Part shown: in pieces, positions 1 to 9,015 of the stretch
Layout of the letters: each line of letters begins with the position of its first letter
Numbering within the stretch: the first letter of the stretch is position 1
Source of the DNA: Caenimonas aquaedulcis
Lineage (GTDB): Bacteria > Pseudomonadota > Gammaproteobacteria > Burkholderiales > Burkholderiaceae_C
DNA length: 64,000 bases
Assembly (NCBI RefSeq): GCF_015831345.1
Contig: NZ_JADWYS010000001.1
Coordinates: forward strand, 1-64,000
Direction: 5' to 3'
The notes under the pieces: model-generated
The model's database searches: none
The model's input: the letters and a program-made list of their open reading frames with translations, nothing else
Told to the model about the DNA's origin: nothing
Position numbers and translations under genes: made by a program

Positions 1-214
1 CGCTCTCGCTCAAACACTTGCGGTGAGTCAGTTCACAAGGCGCGCAAGCGCGCTCCGCCGCCGGAGCAGCGAAAGCAGCCGCCACAGAAATCGCCCCTGC
101 CGCCTACCGCCTGACGCGACCCGGGGAATGGCGTGCCTGCTGCTTTGAACTCCCAAGCATCACACCTCGGGGTCGCGACGCAAAACAATGCAAAGGCGAG
201 GCTGCCAAATGAGC
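1..214. other. No gene seen
   Basis: This stretch lies downstream of the last gene of the long minus-strand operon. Frames here only continue out of that gene or are short. A GC-rich inverted repeat (GCGCGC-AA-GCGCGC, about 41-54) could be a weak hairpin, but no T-run accompanies it, so I do not call a terminator. Confidence 0.5.
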
Positions 215-1042
215 TCAGGTCCCAACCAGCAGCCGCATCGCGAGCGCATTGAACGCATCGGCCTGCTCGAACTGCACCCAATGCCCCGCGTCGCGCACCA
301 CGTGCTTCTCGCGCAGGCCGAGCCGCGAGACCGCCGCATCGAACGCCGCCGGGTCGCGGCGGCGCACGACATCGTCTTCGCCCCAGATGCCCGACACCGG
401 GCACTGCCAGGTGTGCGCGATGCGCAGCATGCCGTCGCTGCGCGCCAGCTTGCGGTCGCGCACGCGGTCGCGCTGGGCGCTGCGGTCCTGCACCTCGATG
501 GCGAGGTCGTCGATGTGCGTGCGGTCGTAGATCATGATCGCGCCGAGGTTGTGCCGCAGCACCTCCTTGCGCGCATCGGGGTCCGTCACCCCGCGCAGCG
601 GCAGCAGGTCGTGGCGCGGCCCCGGGTGGATGCCAAGCCCCGTCGCGCCCGTGAGCACCAGGCGCTGCACCTTCTCCGGCGCCAGGTGCGCCATGTAGCC
701 CGACACCAGGCTGCCGAATGAAAAACCGAGGAGGTCGAAGCCGCGCCCCCCGAGCAGTTCGACGATGCCGTCGAGCACGATGGGCGCGATGCTGTCCGCG
801 TCGAGGCCGTCGCGCGGCAGGTCGGAGTCGCCCATGCCCGGCAGGTCCGGCAGCCACAGCTCGCGCTCGCGCGAGAGGGCCTCGATGTTGCGCACCCAGT
901 GCATCCAGGAGCCCGCGCCGCCGTGCAGCATGACGAGCGGCGGGCCTTCGCCCCAGCTGCGCCACACCACCTGGCCCTGGGGTGTTGCCTGTGTCGTGGC
1001 GCGCCGGCTGCGGCTGTCGAGCGAGTCGAGGAGGGAAGTCAC
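215..1042 (-). CDS. alpha/beta hydrolase
   Basis: A 275-residue alpha/beta-hydrolase-fold protein, probably cytoplasmic as no signal peptide is seen. The oxyanion loop HGGAG sits at residues 40-44, the nucleophile elbow GFSFG at 106-110 (Ser108), an acidic residue in GEDD near 221, and the catalytic His in DAGHW near 253, so the triad appears intact. It is the last gene of the 16-gene minus-strand operon and its ATG overlaps the stop of the preceding tctC gene by 4 bases, which suggests translational coupling. In a catabolic operon it could cleave an ester, a thioester or a C-C bond (meta-cleavage-type hydrolases look like this), but the substrate cannot be read from sequence. Confidence 0.85.
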   Translation of the reverse strand: MTSLLDSLDSRSRRATTQATPQGQVVWRSWGEGPPLVMLHGGAGSWMHWVRNIEALSRERELWLPDLPGMGDSDLPRDGLDADSIAPIVLDGIVELLGGRGFDLLGFSFGSLVSGYMAHLAPEKVQRLVLTGATGLGIHPGPRHDLLPLRGVTDPDARKEVLRHNLGAIMIYDRTHIDDLAIEVQDRSAQRDRVRDRKLARSDGMLRIAHTWQCPVSGIWGEDDVVRRRDPAAFDAAVSRLGLREKHVVRDAGHWVQFEQADAFNALAMRLLVGT

Positions 1043-2010
1043 TGCGTCAGTGTAATGTGGCCCTTCTCGATGACTTCGATGAACTTCGCGCGGTCGGACT
1101 TCATCTTCTCGCCGAGCACCGCCGGCGCGAGGAAATAGGGCGACTGCTTCTGGTTCTCGATCCCGGCCTTGACCTCGGGCGAGGCCAGCGCCTTCTCCAC
1201 GGCGGCGGCGACCTTGGCGATGATGGGCGCCGGCGTGCCCGCAGGCGCCAGCAGCACGTTCAGCGATTCGATGCCCTCGAAATCCGGCAGCCCGTATTGC
1301 GTGAAGGTCTGCACGGCGGAGCCCGGCTGCGGCGAGGTGTAGGCCAGCGCGCGCAGCGTGCCCGCATCCACCTGCGGCTGCAGCAGCGGCACGTTGGTGA
1401 TCATCATCTGCACACGGCCGCCCACGAGGTCCTGCAGGGCCGGCGCGCCGCCCTTGTAGGGCACGTGCACGATCTTCGTGCCGGTGCGCAGGTTGAAGAG
1501 CTCGCCCGCAAGGTGGTTCGAGTTGCCGGTGCCGGAGCTGCCGTAGTTGAGCTTGCCCGGGTTGGCCTTGGCGTAGGCGATGAATTCGGGCAGGGTCTTC
1601 GCGGGCACGGAGTTGTGCACCGCGAGCATGTAGCTCGAGCGCGAGGCCGAGGCCACCGGCGCGAAGTCCTTGATGCTGTCGTAGGGCAGGCTCGACTGGA
1701 GCGTGTGGATCACGTGCGTGGTGAGCGCGGTGAACATCAGCGTGTAGCCGTCGGGCGGCGCCTTGGCCACGAGCTGCGCGCCGATGGCGGTGTTGCCGCC
1801 GGCGCGGTTGTCGATGACGATGGGCTGGCCGAGGATCTCGCCGACCTTCGTCATCAGCACGCGCGCGATCGGGTCCACCGAGCCGCCGGGCGGGAAGGGG
1901 ATCACCAGCTTGATGGGGTGGTCGGGGTAGTTGGCCTGCGCGAAGGCGCCGGGGCCGGCGATGGCCGTGGCCGCGAGCACGGCCAGCTGCTTGAGGAAAA
2001 TTCGCTTCAT
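1039..2010 (-). CDS. TctC/Bug-family solute receptor (1 of 8)
   Basis: A 323-residue periplasmic receptor of the tripartite tricarboxylate transporter family. A Sec signal peptide (MKRIFLKQ followed by a hydrophobic stretch ending AFAQA, about 24 residues) precedes the typical first strand and loop, PIKLVIPFPPGGSVDPIAR. Length is usual for the family. I chose the ATG at 2010 because it begins the signal peptide; the frame is open well upstream but shows no membrane-targeting sequence there. It follows the cupin gene by 2 bases and overlaps the hydrolase. Family members bind carboxylates, amino acids or aromatic acids; the ligand is unknown. It is closely similar in sequence to the receptor at 8014-8991. 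Confidence 0.93.
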   Translation of the reverse strand: MKRIFLKQLAVLAATAIAGPGAFAQANYPDHPIKLVIPFPPGGSVDPIARVLMTKVGEILGQPIVIDNRAGGNTAIGAQLVAKAPPDGYTLMFTALTTHVIHTLQSSLPYDSIKDFAPVASASRSSYMLAVHNSVPAKTLPEFIAYAKANPGKLNYGSSGTGNSNHLAGELFNLRTGTKIVHVPYKGGAPALQDLVGGRVQMMITNVPLLQPQVDAGTLRALAYTSPQPGSAVQTFTQYGLPDFEGIESLNVLLAPAGTPAPIIAKVAAAVEKALASPEVKAGIENQKQSPYFLAPAVLGEKMKSDRAKFIEVIEKGHITLTQ

Positions 2011-2012
2011 GT

Positions 2013-2519
2013 TCAACCCATGTTCAATTTGTGCCGCTGGCCGTAGGCCGGCTCGTTCACCCGGCCTTCGATGATCGTGATGTTGCGCGTCGCGTTGGTG
2101 AGCGGCGTGAAGTCCTCGCGCTCCAGCGGCTTGCCCGCCGGCATCGAGAAGTCCGCGCATTCCACCTGCAGGATCTCCAGCACGTCGTCGCCGACGGATT
2201 CGAACCAGTACTTGAAGTGGCGCGGGATCAGCACGCCCTCCCGCTCCTTGAGGTCCGCGACGACGACGTCGCCCTCGCCGTAGAACCGCGCGTGGCCCTT
2301 GAGCACCATCCAGAAGCCGTCGAGGTGGTGGTGCGTGTGCAGGTTGGTCTCCCCGCCGTTCTTGAGCACCTGCACGTTGGCGATCATGCGGTCGGTGCGT
2401 GCGAGGCGCACGACGAACTTGCCGACGTGCTTGCCCTCGGGCATCTCCGGCGAGTCGAACCTGAAGGGCTGGGCGATGGGCGCGGCCTGCTGCGCGGTGG
2501 CGGTGGCGGTATCGGACAT
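2013..2519 (-). CDS. cupin-domain protein
   Basis: A 168-residue single-domain cupin. The first cupin motif carries a His-rich metal site, NLHTHHHLDGFWMVLKG, with His61, His63, His64 and His65. The usual second-motif His is not evident in FKYWFESVGDDVLEIL. The metal site is consistent with a small dioxygenase, isomerase or decarboxylase, or a sensor. It lies between two tctC genes, 24 bases after the upstream one and 2 bases before the downstream one, so it is clearly part of the operon. The substrate is unknown. Confidence 0.8.
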   Translation of the reverse strand: MSDTATATAQQAAPIAQPFRFDSPEMPEGKHVGKFVVRLARTDRMIANVQVLKNGGETNLHTHHHLDGFWMVLKGHARFYGEGDVVVADLKEREGVLIPRHFKYWFESVGDDVLEILQVECADFSMPAGKPLEREDFTPLTNATRNITIIEGRVNEPAYGQRHKLNMG

Positions 2520-2543
2520 GGCGATCTCCTTGATTGAAAACGG

Positions 2544-3533
2544 TCAAACCTTGGCGGCGTTGAGGAACTTGAGCAGTGTGTCGTAGGTGCCGACCACGCG
2601 CTGCAGTTCGGCGCGCACTTCCTTCGGGCCCATGGGGTCGAGCACCAGGCCGCCGCGCGCGGCGAAAGCCTTGAACTCGTCGCTCGTCACCACCTGCTTC
2701 GAAGCCGACGCGAGCTTGTCCAGCACGTCCTTGGGCAGGCCCTTGGGTGCGATCACGTAGTTGCACGCGGGCAGCAGGGTGGCGTTGGTGAAGCCCGGCT
2801 GGTCGCCAACGGGCGCGGCCTCGGGGAAGGGCTCGTAGCGGCCCTTCTGGAAGACGGCGATGACGCGCATCGCGCCGGCCTCCACGTGCCCGCGCAGGCC
2901 GTCGGTGTAGCCGGCCATGGCCTCGACGCGGCCGCCGAGCAAGGCCAGAACCGATTCCCCGCTGCCGCCCGTGAAAGGGACGATGCGCATCTTCGTTTTC
3001 GCGGCCATGTTGACCTGCTGCATCTCCAGGTCCGCGGACGTGCGCAGGCCGGCGACGCCGACGCGCACCTGGTTGGGCCGCGCCTGCACGTCCTTGATGA
3101 AGTCGGCCCAGTTCTTCACCGGCGAATCGGCGCGCACCGCGAGCAGGGTGGGCATGGAGTTGAGCTTGACGAGCGGCTGGAAGTCGTCGGGCTTGGCCCA
3201 GGCCAGCCCCTTCATCACCATCGGCTGGTAGACGAGGGTGCCGTTGCCCGCGTAGCCGATCGTGTAGCCGTCGGGCTTGGCGCGGATGACGGAGCCCACG
3301 CCGATCGTGCCCGAGCCCCCGGTGAGGTTGGTGACGACGATGTTGCCGCCCAGCACCTTCTCCATCTGCTTGCTGTACTGCCGCACGATCGCATCGGTGG
3401 AGCCGCCAGGGGACCAGGGGTTCACGAAGGTGATGTCGCGCTCCGGGTAGCCCGCGGCGCGCGCGGGCAGCGCGATGCCGGCGGCGAGCGCGGCGCCGCC
3501 GAAGGCGAACTGGCGTCGGGTGAAGGGGGTCAT
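2544..3533 (-). CDS. TctC/Bug-family solute receptor (2 of 8), Tat-like signal
   Basis: A 329-residue TctC-type periplasmic receptor. The N-terminus MTPFTRRQFAFGGAALAAG holds an arginine pair followed by Q-F and a moderately hydrophobic stretch, which looks like a twin-arginine signal, unlike the Sec-type signals of most receptors here. The ligand-binding loop is NPWSPGGSTDAIVRQ. An in-frame ATG lies four codons earlier (3545); I prefer 3533. It directly follows tctA (29-base gap), the usual position for the dedicated receptor of a TctABC system, so this is the best candidate partner for the TctAB permease. Confidence 0.92.
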   Translation of the reverse strand: MTPFTRRQFAFGGAALAAGIALPARAAGYPERDITFVNPWSPGGSTDAIVRQYSKQMEKVLGGNIVVTNLTGGSGTIGVGSVIRAKPDGYTIGYAGNGTLVYQPMVMKGLAWAKPDDFQPLVKLNSMPTLLAVRADSPVKNWADFIKDVQARPNQVRVGVAGLRTSADLEMQQVNMAAKTKMRIVPFTGGSGESVLALLGGRVEAMAGYTDGLRGHVEAGAMRVIAVFQKGRYEPFPEAAPVGDQPGFTNATLLPACNYVIAPKGLPKDVLDKLASASKQVVTSDEFKAFAARGGLVLDPMGPKEVRAELQRVVGTYDTLLKFLNAAKV

Positions 3534-3562
3534 GGTCGTCTCCATCGAAGTTGTCGTGCAGG

Positions 3563-5056
3563 TCAATCGTCCGCGGCCACTTCCTTCGGCCGCAGCAGGA
3601 ATCCGAACAGCAGCACGCCGATCACCACGATCCAGGTGACCACGGCCACGGGCGAGCTCCAGAAGGTGCTGACCTGGCCGTTGGACAGGATCAGCGCCTC
3701 GCGCAGGTGCTTTTCCACGAGCGGGCCGAGCACCAGGCCGATGACCATCGGGGCGAGGCGGAAGCCCAGCTTGTTCAGCACGTAGCCGATGCAGCCGACC
3801 AGCGGGAGCAGCCACACATCCAGCATGCTGTTGTTCACGCTGTACGCGCCGATGATGGTGAGCAGCACGATCATCGGCAGGAAGATGTACTGCGGCACGC
3901 GCAACAGGCTCACCCACACGCCGACGAGCGGCACGTTCAGGATCACCAGCATCACGTTGCCGATGTACATCGAGGCGATGAGGCCCCAGAAGAGGTCGGG
4001 GTAGTTGCGGATGAGCAGCGGCCCGGGGTTGATGCCGTGGATCATCAGCGAGGACATCATGAGCGCCGTGATCGCGCCGAAGGGAATGCCCATCGCGAGC
4101 AGCGGGATCAGCGTGGCGGTGGCGGCGGCGTTGTTCGCCGTCTCGGGGCCGGCCACACCTTCGATCGCGCCGGTGCCGAGCTCGTGGCGGTACTTCGAGA
4201 CGGCCTGCTCCAGCCGGTACGACGCGAAGCTCGACATCGACGAGGGCGGGCCGGGCAGGGCGCCCATGATGAAGCCGACGACCGTGCCGCGGCCCATGGG
4301 CCAGAAGCTGCGCTTCCATTCCTCCTTCGTGGGCATCAGGTCGCGCATCCTGATCGACACGGGCGGGATGTGGTCTTCCTTCGTCGCCACGAGATGCATC
4401 ATCTCCGCGACCGCGAAGAGGCCGATGACGACGGCGACCAGCGTGAAGCCCGGGCTCAGCTCGTTGATGCCGAAGATGAAGCGCTGCTGGCCCGTGACCG
4501 CTTCCTGGCCCACGGTGGCGAGCAGCAGGCCGATGGTCATCGGGAACAGGCCGGCGGCCAGCGTGCCGCCGGAGATGCGCGAGAAGATCAGCAGGCCGCC
4601 CAGCAGCATCGCGAAGTACTCCGGCGGGCCGAACAGCAGCGCCGCGCGCGACACGGCGGGAGACAGCAGCATGATGCCCAATACGGAGACCGTGCCGCCG
4701 ACGAAGGAGCCGACCGCGACGATGGTGAGCGCCGCGCCGGCGCGGCCCTTGCGCGTGAGCTGGTAGCCGTCCAGGCAGGTGATGGCCGACGCCACCTCCC
4801 CGGGCACGTTGATGAGGATGGCGGTGGTGGAGCCGCCGTACATGGCCCCGTAGAAGATGCCCGCCATCGCGATGAGTCCGGTGGTCGGGTCGAACGAGTA
4901 GGTGATGGGCAGGATGAGCGCGATGCCGCCCAGAGGCCCGAGCCCCGGCAGCACGCCCACGAGCGTTCCCGCGAGCGCGCCGAGAAAGGCGGCGAGCAGG
5001 TTCTGCATCGTGAGGGCGATGGTGAACCCGTGCATCAATCCGTCGAAGGAGCTCAT
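3563..5056 (-). CDS. tctA: tripartite tricarboxylate transporter large permease TctA
   Basis: A 497-residue polytopic inner-membrane protein, the large permease of a TctABC transporter, which imports a carboxylate using an ion gradient. The family glycine/proline motifs are present: GVLPGLGPLGG near residues 34-44 and PGPPSSMSSF in the second half, each followed by long hydrophobic segments, about 12 in all. The ATG at 5056 was chosen because it starts a typical TctA N-terminus and lies 5 bases after tctB. It is the only TctA in the window although eight receptors are present. Confidence 0.95.
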   Translation of the reverse strand: MSSFDGLMHGFTIALTMQNLLAAFLGALAGTLVGVLPGLGPLGGIALILPITYSFDPTTGLIAMAGIFYGAMYGGSTTAILINVPGEVASAITCLDGYQLTRKGRAGAALTIVAVGSFVGGTVSVLGIMLLSPAVSRAALLFGPPEYFAMLLGGLLIFSRISGGTLAAGLFPMTIGLLLATVGQEAVTGQQRFIFGINELSPGFTLVAVVIGLFAVAEMMHLVATKEDHIPPVSIRMRDLMPTKEEWKRSFWPMGRGTVVGFIMGALPGPPSSMSSFASYRLEQAVSKYRHELGTGAIEGVAGPETANNAAATATLIPLLAMGIPFGAITALMMSSLMIHGINPGPLLIRNYPDLFWGLIASMYIGNVMLVILNVPLVGVWVSLLRVPQYIFLPMIVLLTIIGAYSVNNSMLDVWLLPLVGCIGYVLNKLGFRLAPMVIGLVLGPLVEKHLREALILSNGQVSTFWSSPVAVVTWIVVIGVLLFGFLLRPKEVAADD

Positions 5057-5061
5057 GGTGT

Positions 5062-5547
5062 TCAGATGCCGAGCAGGCCCTTGGGCATGGGGATCTTCAG
5101 CAGCACCACGAAGACGAGCTGCAGGCCGATGGCGATGCACAGCGAGGCGACGACCATGCGCGGCCACGAGAGCGGGCTCACGAGGCGCATGAACAGGAGG
5201 CAGAAGATGGCGCTGGAGACGAGCTGGCCGAGATACTCCATCGTCCCGAAGTACAGGACCAGCAGCACGATCATGATGACCACGCGCTTCGCGCCGCCGC
5301 CCGCGGGCATCTCGAACTGCTCGGTCGGCGGCATCCACCACGCCTCCCACAGCACGGCGAGGCTGGCGGCGATGACCATGCAGCCGACCACGGTGGGCCA
5401 CACGCGCGCGCCGGGTTCGTCGAGCGTGCCGAACGGGTATTCCCGCGACAGCAGGAGGTACACCGCCGACAGCAGCAGGCCGATGCCGCCGGTGACGAAG
5501 TAGCCGACGCGCTTGTTGTGCATCGCCGTGGCGGCTTGCGGGGTCAT
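5062..5547 (-). CDS. tctB: tripartite tricarboxylate transporter small permease TctB
   Basis: A 161-residue membrane protein with about four hydrophobic segments (near residues 15-35, 50-67, 85-105 and 110-155), matching the small TctB subunit. The ATG at 5547 overlaps the stop of the CoA-transferase gene (ATGA), so translation is probably coupled. It precedes tctA by 5 bases. TctB is needed with TctA and a TctC receptor for uptake, but its precise mechanistic role is not established. Confidence 0.92.
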   Translation of the reverse strand: MTPQAATAMHNKRVGYFVTGGIGLLLSAVYLLLSREYPFGTLDEPGARVWPTVVGCMVIAASLAVLWEAWWMPPTEQFEMPAGGGAKRVVIMIVLLVLYFGTMEYLGQLVSSAIFCLLFMRLVSPLSWPRMVVASLCIAIGLQLVFVVLLKIPMPKGLLGI

Positions 5548-8021
5548 GCGGTTTCCTTGCGGTGGGTGGCGATGCCCAGGCGCTCGCGGTAGTCGGCGTC
5601 CAGCGCGGTGACGGTGCGCGACTGCAGCGCCTCCTGCATGTCCAGCGCGCCGGGGATCGTGGTGGCGCCGGGCCGGGCCTTCGCGCTGGGGCCGTGTTCT
5701 CCGAGGCGCGGCGCGGGGCCCTGGATGCGCGGTGTGCGGTGGCGCATGCGGTAGGGGCGGCCGATGACGGGGCGCAGGCCGACCGGCTGCGGATGCTCCA
5801 CGTATTCGTAGAAGCCGCGCGCGCGCAAATGCGGATCGAGCAGCAGGTCGCGGTTGTTCAGCACGGGGCCGGCGGCGATACCCCCCGACTGCAGCAGGCG
5901 GGTGGTCTCCCATGCGTCATGCGCGGCCGTCCAGCGCGCGACCGCCGCATCGACCAGCTCGCGATGCTCGCGGCGGCCCGCCTCCGTCGCGAGGCGGGCG
6001 TCGCCGTCAAGCCCGACATGCCGCGCGAGCACGCGCCATTGCATATCGCTGGTGACGCTGATCGCCACCCACCGGTCGTCCCCGCGCGCCGGGTAGAGAT
6101 TGCTCGGCACGTGCAGCTCGTCCTCGTTGCCGATGCGCTTCGGCTCCGTGCCGGTAAGCTGCCACTGCAGCAGCGCCTCGGGCATCGCGGCGACGCCGAG
6201 CTGGTACATGCCCAGGTCGATCCATTGGCCTTGCCCCGTGCGCCGCCGGTGGTGCAGCGCGGCGAAGAGCGCCGTGAGCCCGCTCCAGCATGCGAGGAAG
6301 TCGGGATAGGACTGGCCGACCTTCCACGGCTTGTCGCCGCGGTAACCGGTGTACTGCGTGATGCCCATCGTCGCTTCGAGCGTCGTGCCCTGGCTCGGGA
6401 ATTCCGACCACGGCCCGGTCGATCCGTAGCCGGTGTTGGACAGCATGATGAGCGCCGGGTTGATCCTGCGCAGCTCCTCGTAGTGCAGGCCCCAGCCGCG
6501 CATGACGCGTGGCGTGTAGTTCTCCAGCACGAAGTCGGCGCTCTCCACCATCTTGCGAAAGACCGCGCGTCCCTCTTCGCTCGCCAGGTCCAGCAGCATG
6601 GATTGCTTGCCGCGATTGAGCATGTGGAAGGCGCCGGAGCGGTTCCAGGGTTCGTCGCCCGGGTCGTTGTCCAGGTGCGGGCCGAAGGCGCCGCTGCGCG
6701 TCTGGTCGAGGCGGTGCGTGCCTTCTATCTTGATCACCTCCGCGCCCAGGTCGCTCATGAGCGCGCCCATGTAGGGCACGGCAAACACGTAGGAAAGATC
6801 GAGCACGCGCAGGCCCGCAAGCGGCAGGCGGGCGGGGCCGGGCGACGGCCGCCCACGTGTTTCGTTCCTGGGCGCCCACCCTGCATCCCGCCCGCCGTGT
6901 TCGCCCAGGCGGGGCGCTGCGCTGCGCACCGACATCGGTGTGGCCGACATGCGCGCCAGTTCCGCGGGAAATTTCCAGGTGCCGCCCACGGGATGCGCCA
7001 CCGTCCGGAACGCGCCGCGCGCGGCGAGATGGTCGCACTGCAGCAGCTCCGGCGCACCCTGCACGACGCCCAGCAGCAGGCGCATGCGCGCGCCCTGCTC
7101 GAAGAGGTCCTTCGCATCGCGGTTCGCGACGCAGGATTCGAGCACCGCGCGCACTTCCGCCGTGCGCGTGTTGCGCTTCACGCGCTGCGCGTATTCCGGC
7201 GTGCGGAATTCCTCGCGGCCGAACAGGTCGGCGAAACTCTCGAAGCGCGTCGGCCCGGACTGCACGGTGAGGTAGCCCTTGCGCGTGGCGATGGGCTCGC
7301 CCTGGAACGGGTCCTGCGTCGCGCTGCGGCGCCCCTGCACCGCGCCCATGAACGAGTAGTACGGCTGGTTCATCACGAGCTCGGACGCGAGGCATTCCTG
7401 CATCGACACGTCCACGTGCTCCCCGACGCCGTCGGCTTGCGCCGCCACCAGCGCCGCCATGCCCGCATACGCGGCGTTCAGGCCGGCGCAATACGCGCTC
7501 TGGTTGAGGCCGTGCTTGAGCGGCGGCAGGTCCACGCGCCCGCTGATGTGCATGATCCCGCCCATCGCCTGCAGCACGAGGTCGCTCGCGGCGTAGCCCG
7601 CATACGGCCCGGTGCTGCCGAAGTTCGTCACCGACACGACAACGAGGCGCGGGTTCCATGCGAGCAGCGTGTCCACGCCCAGGCCCCAGCGCGCCAGCGT
7701 GCCGGGAGCGAAGCTCTCGAAGAGGATGTCGCCGCCTTCGACCCAGCGCCGCAGCGCCTCGTGCGACCGCGCATCGGCGATGTCCAGCGCCACGCTGCGC
7801 TTGTTCCAGTTCAGGTACTGGAAGAGCAGGCTGCGCTCGGGCTCGGGCGCGGTGGGATGCAGCGGCGGCAGCCGGCGCGTCGCATCGCCCGCGCCCGGCG
7901 GCTCCAGCTTGACGACGTCCGCGCCGAAATCGCCGAGCAGGCGTGCGGCGAAGGAGGACGCGATGCCGTCCCCGAGGTCGAGCACACGCACGCCCTGAAG
8001 CGCGCCGGCGGGTTCAGACAT
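5544..8021 (-). CDS. tandem double-domain family III CoA-transferase (CaiB/BaiF)
   Basis: An 825-residue protein with two complete CaiB/BaiF CoA-transferase domains in tandem, about residues 1-395 and 405-825. Each begins with the family start (GVRVLDLGDGIASSFAARLL and GLRVLDLSYVFAVPYMGAL), and each has the conserved Asp in VDVSMQE or WIDLGMYQ. Single-domain members are normally about 400 residues and dimerise, so this looks like a fused pseudo-dimer. It probably activates the imported or intermediate acid as a CoA thioester using an acyl-CoA donor. The ATG at 8021 gives a standard N-terminus and overlaps the preceding tctC by 8 bases. A paralogue of the same architecture is at 45069-47615. 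Confidence 0.92.
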   Translation of the reverse strand: MSEPAGALQGVRVLDLGDGIASSFAARLLGDFGADVVKLEPPGAGDATRRLPPLHPTAPEPERSLLFQYLNWNKRSVALDIADARSHEALRRWVEGGDILFESFAPGTLARWGLGVDTLLAWNPRLVVVSVTNFGSTGPYAGYAASDLVLQAMGGIMHISGRVDLPPLKHGLNQSAYCAGLNAAYAGMAALVAAQADGVGEHVDVSMQECLASELVMNQPYYSFMGAVQGRRSATQDPFQGEPIATRKGYLTVQSGPTRFESFADLFGREEFRTPEYAQRVKRNTRTAEVRAVLESCVANRDAKDLFEQGARMRLLLGVVQGAPELLQCDHLAARGAFRTVAHPVGGTWKFPAELARMSATPMSVRSAAPRLGEHGGRDAGWAPRNETRGRPSPGPARLPLAGLRVLDLSYVFAVPYMGALMSDLGAEVIKIEGTHRLDQTRSGAFGPHLDNDPGDEPWNRSGAFHMLNRGKQSMLLDLASEEGRAVFRKMVESADFVLENYTPRVMRGWGLHYEELRRINPALIMLSNTGYGSTGPWSEFPSQGTTLEATMGITQYTGYRGDKPWKVGQSYPDFLACWSGLTALFAALHHRRRTGQGQWIDLGMYQLGVAAMPEALLQWQLTGTEPKRIGNEDELHVPSNLYPARGDDRWVAISVTSDMQWRVLARHVGLDGDARLATEAGRREHRELVDAAVARWTAAHDAWETTRLLQSGGIAAGPVLNNRDLLLDPHLRARGFYEYVEHPQPVGLRPVIGRPYRMRHRTPRIQGPAPRLGEHGPSAKARPGATTIPGALDMQEALQSRTVTALDADYRERLGIATHRKETA

Positions 8022-8991
8022 CGGTGAGCTTGATGTTGGCCTTCTCGACGATCTCCGCGAATTTCGCGCGGTCACTCTTCAGCCGCTCGGCCAGCGCGGC
8101 GGGCGGCATGAAGAAGGGCGCCTGGTTCTGTGTCTCGATCGCCTTGCGCACGTCGGGCATGTCGAGCGACTTCTGCACCGCGTCTGCGATCCTGTTGACG
8201 ATGGCCGCGGGCGTGTCGCGCGGGGCGAGCAGCATGGTGACGAGCTCGATCTTCTCGAAGTCCTTCAGGCCGAACTGCTCGAAGGTGGCGACGGGCGGCT
8301 TGCCCGGCGGCTGCGAGGTGTAGGCGATGGCGCGCAGCGCGCCCGAGTCGATGTGGCCCTGCAGGGAGGAGATCGTGCTCAGGTACATCTGCACGCGGCC
8401 GGCCAGCAGGTCGATCATCGCGGCGCCCGTGCCCTTGTACGGCACGTGCGTGATCTTCACGCCCGCGCTCATGTTGAACAGCTCGCCCGCCAGGTGATTG
8501 GCGTTGCCGATGCCCGCGCTGCCGTAATTGAGCTTGCCCGGGTTGGCCTTGGCGTAGGCGATGAGTTCCGGCAAGGTCTTCGCGGGCACGGACGGATGCA
8601 CCGCGAGCATGTAGCCCGAGCGCGAGACGGTGGAGATCGGCGCGAAGTCCCGGATGCTGTCGTAGGGCAGGTTGGACTGCATCGTGTGGATCACGTGCGT
8701 GCTGACCGAGCTGAAGAGGAGGTTGTAGCCGTCGGGCGCCGCCTTCGCGATGAAGGCCGAGGCGATCGACGTGTTGCCGCCCGGGCGGTTCTCCACGACG
8801 ATGGGCTGGCCCAGGAGCTCGTTGAGCTTTTGCCCGAGCACGCGCGCGATCGGGTCGGTCGAGCCGCCCGGCGGGTAGGGCACGAGCATGCGGATCGGCC
8901 GGTCCGGCCAGGCCGCCTGCGCGAAGGAAAAGGGCGAGGCGGCGGCCGCGGCCGCGAGCGCGGCCATCTGCTGGAGGAACTGGCGTTTCAC
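8014..8991 (-). CDS. TctC/Bug-family solute receptor (3 of 8)
   Basis: A 325-residue TctC-type receptor with a Sec signal peptide (MKRQFLQQ then an alanine-rich hydrophobic stretch ending SFAQA) and the binding loop PYPPGGSTDPIAR. It closely resembles the receptor at 1039-2010, including the stretches around the predicted ligand pocket, so the two are probably a recent duplication. It lies between the aldehyde dehydrogenase (24-base gap) and the CoA-transferase (8-base overlap). The ligand is unknown. Confidence 0.93.
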   Translation of the reverse strand: MKRQFLQQMAALAAAAAASPFSFAQAAWPDRPIRMLVPYPPGGSTDPIARVLGQKLNELLGQPIVVENRPGGNTSIASAFIAKAAPDGYNLLFSSVSTHVIHTMQSNLPYDSIRDFAPISTVSRSGYMLAVHPSVPAKTLPELIAYAKANPGKLNYGSAGIGNANHLAGELFNMSAGVKITHVPYKGTGAAMIDLLAGRVQMYLSTISSLQGHIDSGALRAIAYTSQPPGKPPVATFEQFGLKDFEKIELVTMLLAPRDTPAAIVNRIADAVQKSLDMPDVRKAIETQNQAPFFMPPAALAERLKSDRAKFAEIVEKANIKLTDV

Positions 8992-9015
8992 GGGTTTGTC
9001 TCCTGAAATTGGGAC

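Noticed and set aside
3551..5503. Long plus-strand frame opposite tctA
   Set aside because: It is His/Arg/Asp-rich in the way typical of antisense frames in GC-rich DNA and lies fully opposite a convincing tctA/tctB pair. The same applies to other long antisense frames, such as 5562-8027 and 15111-17516.
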